A program made the position numbers and the translations under genes. From Pirellulales bacterium (GTDB taxonomy: Bacteria > Planctomycetota > Planctomycetia > Pirellulales > Lacipirellulaceae): a stretch of 38,270 nt of DNA. A model generated the notes under the pieces. The model worked only from the letters and a program-made list of their open reading frames with translations. It was not told the DNA's origin and ran no database searches. This document shows positions 17,665 to 23,683 of the stretch, piece by piece. The stretch is from assembly GCA_020847515.1 (NCBI GenBank), contig JADLBW010000007.1, positions 1 to 38,270 of the forward strand. Reading direction: 5' to 3'. The number at the start of each line of letters is the position of its first letter. The first letter of the stretch is position 1.

Positions 17665-19164
17665 ATGAAGTTTACCGAGCTCGATCTCTCCCCCGCCCTG
17701 CTGAAGGCCGTCGCCTCCCAGGGCTACGAAGTCGCCACCCCGATCCAGGCCCAGGCGATCCCGCCGATCCTTGCCGGCCGCGACCTGGTCGGCTGCGCCC
17801 AAACCGGCACCGGCAAGACCGCCGCCTTCGCCCTCCCGACGCTCCAGCGCATCCTCGCCTCGGTGCAAACCCAACAGGGTCGGGATTCTTTTGCGACAAC
17901 GGATATTCCATTGCCGCCAGCGCCTCCAGTCGCAAAAGCATCCCGACCCCTTCCACGCACCCACCGGGGTCGGGAGTCTTTTGCGACGAGCGACCCTCAA
18001 TCGCCCAGCGACTCGCCCGTCGCAAAAGCGTCCCGACCCCTTCCGCGTTCAGCAGAGCGGACCCGCGATGCCCGCCGCAGGACCCGCGCGCTGGTGCTGG
18101 CCCCCACCCGCGAGCTCGCCTCTCAAATCGCCGCCAGCTTCGCCGCCTACGGCAAGCACACGCCCTCTCGCCACGCGGTCGTCTACGGCGGCGTCTCGCA
18201 GTTCCACCAGGTGAAGGCCCTCCAGCACGGCGTCGACGCCCTCATCGCCACGCCGGGCCGGCTGCTCGACCTCATGCAGCAGGGCCACGTCGAGCTGCGC
18301 CATGTCGAGGTCCTCATCCTCGACGAAGCCGATCAGATGCTCGACATGGGCTTCCTGCCCGACCTGCGGCGGATCATCGCCCGCGTCCCCCGCCAGCGCC
18401 AGACCCTCATGTTCTCGGCCACCATGCCCGAGGCCATTCGCAAGCTGGCCGACGAGTGGCTTCAGAGCCCGGTGAGCGTAAGCGTCGTCCCCGTCGGCAC
18501 GCCGGCCGCCAAAGTCGATCAGCGGGTCTATTTTGTCGAAAAGGCCGTCAAGGCCGCGCGGTTGCAGGCCTACCTCCAGGCCACCCCCAGCACCCGTACG
18601 CTGGTCTTCGCCCGCACGAAGCACGGCGCCGACAAGATCGTGCGGCATCTCAGTCGCAACAAGATCCGCGCCGCCGCCATTCACGGCAATAAGAGCCAAA
18701 GCGCCCGCGAGCGAACCCTGGAGCAGTTCAAGTCGAGCCGCCCGCCCGTCTTGGTCGCCACCGACATCGCCGCCCGCGGCCTCGACATCAAGGATATTTC
18801 GCACGTCGTCAACTACGACCTGCCCGAGACCCCCGAGACCTACGTCCACCGCATCGGCCGCACGGCCCGCGCCGGGGCCGACGGGGCCGCCGTCTCCTTC
18901 TGCTCGGCCGAGGAAGTAAAACACCTCCGCGGCATCGAACGGCTCACCCGCCAGCGGATCGCGATCGGCGAAGGGCACGAGCAGCACACCACCCGTCCGC
19001 CGCAGCACGCCGAGCCGACCCCCCAGCGCCAGCAGCGTCGCAGCACGAGCCCGAAGCGCCGGCAAGGGACCGCCCTCGCCTCGCCCGCCAGCCCGCCGCG
19101 ACAAACAGGCTCTGCTCAATCGACCCAGCGTAAACCACGCCGCCGCATCAAACGGGCCCTGTAG
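17665..19164 (+). CDS. DEAD-box ATP-dependent RNA helicase (RhlE-like) with two in-frame palindromic elements
   Basis: A 499-residue RNA-unwinding enzyme of the DEAD-box family, probably in RNA degradation or ribosome assembly. Motifs in order: Q motif (GYEVATPIQ), Walker A AQTGTGKT (45-52), Ia LAPTREL, Ib TPGR, DEAD (220-223), SAT (251-253), VLVATDIAARGLDI and HRIGRTARAG. The C-terminus is a basic tail. Between Walker A and motif Ia, where relatives have a short linker, there are two 75-bp palindromic elements translated as residues of about 72-97 and 102-127 (GRDSFAT...VAKASRP, twice). All catalytic motifs remain intact, so the protein is probably functional. ATG 17665 begins at MKFTELDLSP as usual in the family. 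It ends 8 bases before the flavoprotein gene. Confidence 0.94.
   Translation: MKFTELDLSPALLKAVASQGYEVATPIQAQAIPPILAGRDLVGCAQTGTGKTAAFALPTLQRILASVQTQQGRDSFATTDIPLPPAPPVAKASRPLPRTHRGRESFATSDPQSPSDSPVAKASRPLPRSAERTRDARRRTRALVLAPTRELASQIAASFAAYGKHTPSRHAVVYGGVSQFHQVKALQHGVDALIATPGRLLDLMQQGHVELRHVEVLILDEADQMLDMGFLPDLRRIIARVPRQRQTLMFSATMPEAIRKLADEWLQSPVSVSVVPVGTPAAKVDQRVYFVEKAVKAARLQAYLQATPSTRTLVFARTKHGADKIVRHLSRNKIRAAAIHGNKSQSARERTLEQFKSSRPPVLVATDIAARGLDIKDISHVVNYDLPETPETYVHRIGRTARAGADGAAVSFCSAEEVKHLRGIERLTRQRIAIGEGHEQHTTRPPQHAEPTPQRQQRRSTSPKRRQGTALASPASPPRQTGSAQSTQRKPRRRIKRAL
17877..17950 (+). repeat. palindromic element family A, copy 3 (inside the DEAD-box gene)
   Basis: Arms at 17877-17897 and 17929-17949 and a 31-base spacer; the extra outer G is missing on the left. 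It is translated in frame as Gly-Arg-Asp-Ser-Phe-Ala-Thr ... Val-Ala-Lys-Ala-Ser-Arg-Pro. Confidence 0.93.
17966..18040 (+). repeat. palindromic element family A, copy 4 (inside the DEAD-box gene)
   Basis: Arms at 17967-17987 and 18019-18039 with a 31-base spacer, 15 bases after copy 3 and in the same orientation and frame (Gly-Arg-Glu-Ser-Phe-Ala-Thr ...). It differs from copy 3 at one base in each arm and throughout the spacer, so it is not a recent tandem duplication. Confidence 0.93.
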
Positions 19165-19172
19165 CCAGTAGA

Positions 19173-20501
19173 ATGTCGGCCGCCATGGACGCCCGCTACG
19201 ATGTCATCGTCATCGGCGCCGGCGCCGCCGGCCTCTTGGCCGCCGCCCGCGCCGGCGAACGCGGACGCCGCACGCTGCTGGTGGAAAGGAACCGCAAGCC
19301 CGGCGTCAAAATCCTCATGTCCGGCGGCACACGGTGCAATCTCACCCACGCCGCCACGGCCCGCGGCATCGTCGACGCCTTCGGCGCCGCCGGGCGGTTT
19401 CTCCACTCGGCCCTGGCCGCCCTCAGCCCCGACGACCTGGTCGCCATGTTCGAGGCCGAAGGGCTTCCCACGAAAGTCGAGTCGACCGGCAAGGTCTTTC
19501 CCGTAAGCGACCGCGCGCTCGACGTGCTTGCGGCCTTGCGGCGGATGCTCGCTCGCAGCGGGGCCGAGCTCCGCCTCGGCGCAGCAGTCGTGAACATCGT
19601 CCGCGAAGCCCCGGCGGGCGCCGGATTCATCGTTCACAGCGAGCACGCCGCCTACCGCGCCGACAAGCTGATCATCACCGTCGGCGGCCAGTCCTACCCC
19701 GGCTGCGGCACCTGCGGCGACGGCTACGCCTGGGCCCGGTCGCTGGGCCATAGGATCATCCCTCCGCGCCCGGCGCTCGTCCCGCTGCTTTCCCCGGAAA
19801 GCTGGGTCCACCAGCTCCGCGGCGTCACGCTTCCCGACGTAGCCCTCGAAATGGTAGACGCCCGCGAGGGTCGGGATTCTTTTGCGACCAGCGACCCCAG
19901 CCATCCCTCAACGCCCCCAGTCGCAAAAGCATCCCGACCCTGGCCCACCGAGCGCAGCCGCACCCGCGGCTCGTTCCTCTTCACCCACTTCGGCCTCTCG
20001 GGCCCCGCCCCGATGGACGTTAGCCGCGCCGTGACCGAGCGCCCCCACGCCCGCTGGCAAGCCCGCTGCGATTTCCTCCCCGCCGTTTCAGAGCACGACC
20101 TCTACGAACGCTTCGCCAGCGAAGCCGCCGCCAACGGCAAACGGGCGATCGTCAATCTCCTGGCCGAGTGGGTCCCCCGCCGGCTGGCCGAGGCCCTCAT
20201 GGCGCGGGCCCGCCTGCCGCTCGACCGCCGCGCCGCCGAGCTTTCCCGCGCCGAGCGGGCCGCCCTGGTCGACGCCCTGAAGCACACCGCCGTCGCCATC
20301 AGCGGCACGCTCGGATTCAAGAAGGCCGAGGTCACCGCCGGCGGCGTCTCGCTCGATGAAGTCGACTCCCGCACGATGCAGAGCAAGCTTCTCGCGGGCC
20401 TCTACTTCGCCGGCGAAATTCTCGACCTCGACGGCCCCATCGGCGGCTACAACTTCCAGGCCGCCTTCAGCACCGGCGCCCTGGCCGGCGACAGCGTTTG
20501 A
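19173..20501 (+). CDS. BaiN/HI0933-type NAD(P)/FAD-dependent oxidoreductase
   Basis: A 442-residue flavoprotein of the HI0933/YhiN/BaiN family. The FAD-binding Rossmann motif is VIVIGAGAAGLLAA (11-24), followed by family motifs KILMSGGTRCNLT (46-58), GKVFPVSDRA, TVGGQSYPGCGTCGDGY, FTHFGLSGPA and a C-terminal GEILDLDGPIGGYNFQAAFSTG. Relatives are flavin reductases of unclear physiological substrate. A 73-bp palindromic element (19868-19940) is read in frame as residues of about 232-257, in the loop before the conserved LFTHFGLSGPA segment. It follows the DEAD-box gene by 8 bases, so they are probably cotranscribed. ATG 19173 is used; ATG 19185 (MDARYDVIVIG) is equally plausible, and neither has a clear Shine-Dalgarno. 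Confidence 0.92.
   Translation: MSAAMDARYDVIVIGAGAAGLLAAARAGERGRRTLLVERNRKPGVKILMSGGTRCNLTHAATARGIVDAFGAAGRFLHSALAALSPDDLVAMFEAEGLPTKVESTGKVFPVSDRALDVLAALRRMLARSGAELRLGAAVVNIVREAPAGAGFIVHSEHAAYRADKLIITVGGQSYPGCGTCGDGYAWARSLGHRIIPPRPALVPLLSPESWVHQLRGVTLPDVALEMVDAREGRDSFATSDPSHPSTPPVAKASRPWPTERSRTRGSFLFTHFGLSGPAPMDVSRAVTERPHARWQARCDFLPAVSEHDLYERFASEAAANGKRAIVNLLAEWVPRRLAEALMARARLPLDRRAAELSRAERAALVDALKHTAVAISGTLGFKKAEVTAGGVSLDEVDSRTMQSKLLAGLYFAGEILDLDGPIGGYNFQAAFSTGALAGDSV
19868..19940 (+). repeat. palindromic element family A, copy 5 (inside the flavoprotein gene)
   Basis: Arms at 19868-19888 and 19920-19940 with a 31-base spacer. The spacer is close to that of copy 1 (both contain CCAGCCAT and TCAA then GCCCCC). 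It is translated in the same frame as copies 3 and 4. Confidence 0.93.
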
Positions 20502-20515
20502 CCCGCCCCGCACCC

Positions 20516-20590
20516 GGGGTCGGGATTCTTCTGCGACCGCCGACGCTCCACTGCCTGAAAACCCTCCAGTCGCAAAATCATCCCGACCCC
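20516..20590 (+). repeat. palindromic element family A, copy 6 (intergenic)
   Basis: Arms at 20517-20537 and 20569-20589 around a 31-base spacer. It begins 15 bases after the flavoprotein stop. It is the most diverged copy: the left arm has TTCTGCGAC and the right arm GTCGCAAAAT. The orientation is unchanged. Confidence 0.92.
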
Positions 20591-20850
20591 TTTGCGCCGC
20601 CGCCGCAGATGGCCAAATCTAACCGTGGCACGACCGCCCAAATTGCCGTATGTTCAACCCTGCCGCCAGGTCGGCCCGCCCCGGGGGGCTTCCGTCCCCA
20701 GGCGGCGTCGACTTCGTTCGACGTTTGCTTTTGCACTTTTGAAGGCCCGCGAATCACGCCCATGAACGCCAAAAGAATCTGCTGCCCGGCATCACTTTGG
20801 TTTCGTAGACGCCGCCTAACGGTGGCAGCTTAGAAGACTTTCATTCCTGG

Positions 20851-20883
20851 CATTTCGCGTCTATTCGCGTGATTCGCGGGCAA
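20851..20883 (+). repeat. dispersed GATTCGCGGGC repeat (family D), fullest copy
   Basis: Reads CATTTCGCGTCTATTCGCGT and then GATTCGCGGGCAA. Shorter relatives occur at 15161-15181, 15411-15433 and 23601-23630, and in reverse at about 15008-15045, 20747-20760 and 23498-23527. Confidence 0.6.
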
Positions 20884-20921
20884 AAAACCGCCAGCGCCAA
20901 ACTCAGCACCTGTTTCATCAT

Positions 20922-20954
20922 CCCCCTCCCTCGCAGGGAGGGGCTAGGGGAGGA
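20922..20954 (+). repeat. CCCTCC/GGGAGG palindrome family C, short copy
   Basis: CCCCTCCCT (20923-20931) and AGGGAGGGG (20935-20943) form a 9-bp hairpin with a 3-base loop, then GCTAGGGGAGG. It is related to the repeat inside carB. Confidence 0.6.
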
Positions 20955-21234
20955 ATTACATTCGCCGGTAGTATCCGCCCCTTGCCTAACCCTCCAGTCC
21001 AGGCAGTCGCGCGAGAAGACCATCCCCTTCACCCCGCAAGCCGCGCTCGCCGAATTTTGTCGCCGCCAACTCGCAGCCAATTCGCTCTGATCGAACATAA
21101 AGACCTACCACTCAACGACTTCGATTTTTGTCGCCGAAAATAGCGCTGTGCGTAACCGGACGACAAATCCCAGCGGCAATCCAACGCAAACCCATTACGC
21201 AAGAAACTCAACTGGTCGACCACGAGCCACGCCC

Positions 21235-23127
21235 ATGAATCGCCGCGACTTCCTGCTCGCCACCGCCGCCGCCCCCGCCCTGGCCGCTTGCGCCCGGGCC
21301 TCCGCCGCCGACCCCAATTCCGACGGTTGGATCCAGCTCTTCAACGGCAAGGACCTCGCCGGCTGGATCCCCAAGATCCGCGGCCACGAAGCGGGCGATA
21401 ACTTCGCCGACACCTTCCGCGTCGAAAACGGCGTCCTGAAGGTCGCCTACGACCAGTACGACGGCCCCTTCCGCGGCCGCTACGGCCACCTGTTCTACGA
21501 AAAGCCCTTCTCGAATTACCTCCTCCGCGTCGAGTACCGCTTCGTCGGCCAGCAGGCCCAGCGCGGCCCGGCCTGGGCCCTGCGCAACAGCGGCGTCATG
21601 ATCCACGGCCAGACGCCACAGTCGATGACCAAAGATCAGGAGTTCCCCGTTTCGATCGAGGTGCAGTTCCTCGGCGGCGACGGCCAGAATCCCCGCCCCA
21701 CCGCCAACCTCTGCACGCCCGGCACGAACGTCGTATTGAACGGCCAGCTCCACACCCAGCACTGCACCAACAGCACCAGCGACACCTTCCACGGCGAGCG
21801 GTGGGTCGCCGTCGAGATCGAGGTCCGCGGCGACCGGCTCATCCGCCACAAGGTGGAGGGCAAGACGGTCCTCGAGTACAGCCAGCCGCAACTCGATCCG
21901 GCTGACAAAGACGCCCAGCGGCTGCTCGCGGCCGGTTACCCCAAGATGCTCGCCGGCGGCACGATCTCGCTGCAGTCCGAGAGTCACCCGGTCGAGTTCC
22001 GCAAGGTCGAGCTCCGCGAGTTGCCCAGCGGCGACGAGGACGACGCCGAGCCGCTCGAGCCGTGCGACGAGGTCGAGCTATCCCACCCCGAGTCGTTCCT
22101 CTTGGCGGCGCTGCCCGACACGCAGATCTACACGACCCGCCCCCAGTGGCACAAGCACTTCCACAACCAGACGCAGTGGATCGCCGACAACGCCCAGCGG
22201 CTGAACATCAAGTACGTGCTGCACGAAGGGGACATCGTCAACAACAATCGCCCCGAGCAGTGGCAGGTCGCCAAGGAGGCGCTGCAGCGGCTCCACGGCA
22301 AGGTCCCCTACGCACTGGCCCCCGGCAACCACGACTACGGCGACAACGGCAGCTCCAGCGACCGCAGCACGCTGCTGAACGAATACTTTGCGGCCGACGA
22401 GCACGCCCAGTGGCCCACCTTCGGCGGCGTGATGGACGAGGGCCGTCTGGAAAACAGCTACCATACCTTCGAGCACGCCGGCCAGAAGTACCTGGTCCTC
22501 GCCCTGGAATGGGGCCCGCGGGACCAGGCCGTCCAGTGGGCCGATGAGATCGCCAGCCAGCACCAGGATCATCGGATGATCCTCCTCACCCACGCCTACA
22601 TGTACTACGACGACACCCGCTACGACTGGGCGAGCAAGGCAGATAAGCAGACCTGGAATCCGCACGCCTACGCCAACGCCAAGCTGCCCGGCGGCGTCAA
22701 CGACGGCGAGGAGCTGTGGAACAAGCTGGTGCGCAAGCACAAAGGCTTCGTGCTGACGCTCAACGGCCACGTGCTGGAAGACGGCGCGGCGCGGCTCACC
22801 AGCCGCGGCGACCACGGCAACGCGGTCCATCAGCTCATGGCCAACTACCAGAACCGCGCCGAAGGGGGCCAAGGCTATATGCGCTTGATCGAATTCCGCC
22901 CCGACGGCGAAATCCGCGTCCGCAGCTACAGCCCCTCGACCAAGATGTGCAAAGTGGCCGACGACCAGCAGTTCACGCTAAAGTTGCCGCCCGCCCCGCC
23001 CCTTCACCCACGCTGCAATCAAAAACAAGACCCCCGGCAACCCGAACAACCAAAACCACGGCCCGGCAAGCCCGCCGCCAGCCCACAACTGCACGGCGTT
23101 GAACATCGCCACCCCCGCAAGCGTTAA
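21235..23127 (+). CDS. Tat-exported DUF1080 (3-keto-disaccharide hydrolase) - metallophosphatase fusion
   Basis: A 630-residue two-domain protein. The start MNRRDFLLATAAAPALAAC combines a Tat motif (RRDFL) with a lipobox-like LAAC (Cys19), so it may be a Tat-exported lipoprotein. Residues of about 27-265 are a DUF1080/LamG-like domain (GWIQLFNGKDLAGWIP, GVMIHGQTPQSM, FPVSIEVQFLGG), a fold tied to 3-keto-glycoside hydrolysis. Residues of about 285-560 are a calcineurin-like metallophosphatase with DTQ (from Asp295), GD (332-333), GNHD (364-367), THAY and NGH motifs. The last 49 codons (22978-23127) overlap the opposite-strand gene and give a Pro/Arg-rich tail unlike a folded domain. ATG 21235 places the Tat signal at the N-terminus; an ATG at 21148 would bury it. 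Confidence 0.88.
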   Translation: MNRRDFLLATAAAPALAACARASAADPNSDGWIQLFNGKDLAGWIPKIRGHEAGDNFADTFRVENGVLKVAYDQYDGPFRGRYGHLFYEKPFSNYLLRVEYRFVGQQAQRGPAWALRNSGVMIHGQTPQSMTKDQEFPVSIEVQFLGGDGQNPRPTANLCTPGTNVVLNGQLHTQHCTNSTSDTFHGERWVAVEIEVRGDRLIRHKVEGKTVLEYSQPQLDPADKDAQRLLAAGYPKMLAGGTISLQSESHPVEFRKVELRELPSGDEDDAEPLEPCDEVELSHPESFLLAALPDTQIYTTRPQWHKHFHNQTQWIADNAQRLNIKYVLHEGDIVNNNRPEQWQVAKEALQRLHGKVPYALAPGNHDYGDNGSSSDRSTLLNEYFAADEHAQWPTFGGVMDEGRLENSYHTFEHAGQKYLVLALEWGPRDQAVQWADEIASQHQDHRMILLTHAYMYYDDTRYDWASKADKQTWNPHAYANAKLPGGVNDGEELWNKLVRKHKGFVLTLNGHVLEDGAARLTSRGDHGNAVHQLMANYQNRAEGGQGYMRLIEFRPDGEIRVRSYSPSTKMCKVADDQQFTLKLPPAPPLHPRCNQKQDPRQPEQPKPRPGKPAASPQLHGVEHRHPRKR

Positions 23128-23349
23128 CAGCCCGCCGGCCAGCGGAAGATTCCATCCCACCAGGTAACCGAGGAAGACAACCCCCCACGCCGCAAACATC
23201 AGTTGCACGCTCAGCGGCTGCTTACCCAGCGGCGGAAACCCCTCGCCAATCACGAACATCATAAAGAACCCGAACAACAGCACGGCCGCTACCCGGGCCG
23301 CCCACTGCCATCCCGCGCCTGCCGTCGATCGAACCATCGCCGTACTCAT
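22978..23349 (-). CDS. small multi-pass membrane protein, function unknown
   Basis: A 123-residue hydrophobic protein with about four membrane segments (WAARVAAVLLFGFFMMFVIG, LMFAAWGVVFLGYLVGW, GGLLTLAGVAMFNAVQLW, WFWLFGLPGVLFLIAAWV) and a short basic C-terminus. No catalytic motif is seen. The pattern of a glycine/proline break after the first helix (GEGFPPLGKQPLSVQ) resembles small conserved membrane proteins found across bacteria, but I do not assign a family. ATG 23349 is chosen because GGAG lies 8 bases upstream; an in-frame start at 23391 lacks such a site. Its last 150 bases overlap the end of the convergent metallophosphatase gene. Confidence 0.78.
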   Translation of the reverse strand: MSTAMVRSTAGAGWQWAARVAAVLLFGFFMMFVIGEGFPPLGKQPLSVQLMFAAWGVVFLGYLVGWNLPLAGGLLTLAGVAMFNAVQLWAGGGLAGPWFWLFGLPGVLFLIAAWVKGRGGRQL

Positions 23350-23683
23350 GGAACCACTCCAGCCCCTAAGGACACACAACAGTACTCGCACTGAACCCTA
23401 CACGTATTTCGCCATCACCGCGGCCAGCTTGCCGATGCCGGCCCCTCCGCCGCCGCCCGCGCGTCGGCCAGGACAAATCAGAGCAAAGAAAGTGCCCGCC
23501 AAACACGCGAATCAGCGCGAAAGAATTTGAGAGGCAATGGAGGGTCGCCCCGTTTTTGCCGTCCCCGGCACTGACGACGCGCGGCGGGAGTTCGCAGCCT
23601 TTTTGCGTCCTTTCGCGTATTTCGCGAGCCAATCTGAACCAGCGCCCCGTGTGCGAAACGGCGCACTTGTGGAACAACAGTGT
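23350..23683. other. 334-base gap with repeats and a possible gene remnant
   Basis: It holds family D repeats at about 23498-23527 (reverse) and 23601-23630. On the minus strand a short open stretch ending at 23398 reads GAGIGKLAAVMAKYV then a stop. This looks like a protein C-terminus, but it has no start codon or sensible upstream sequence. Confidence 0.4.

Larger units (their letters stand above)
20502..21234. other. 733-base non-coding gap with several repeats
   Basis: No credible gene is seen on either strand. It holds element family A copy 6, a CCCCTCCCT/AGGGAGGGG palindrome and a GATTCGCGGGC-type repeat. It must also contain the upstream region of the DUF1080-metallophosphatase gene. 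Confidence 0.6.

Noticed and set aside
17095-18040. CRISPR-like array of GTCGCAAAAGC repeats
   Set aside because: Repeats are palindromic pairs with fixed 31-base spacers inside one unit, scattered over 10 kb, and partly inside genes. There is no regular array and no cas gene.
23398-23512. Minus-strand stretch ending GAGIGKLAAVMAKYV-stop
   Set aside because: It resembles a protein end, but has an upstream stop after about 37 codons, no good start and overlaps a dispersed repeat. It is at most a remnant.
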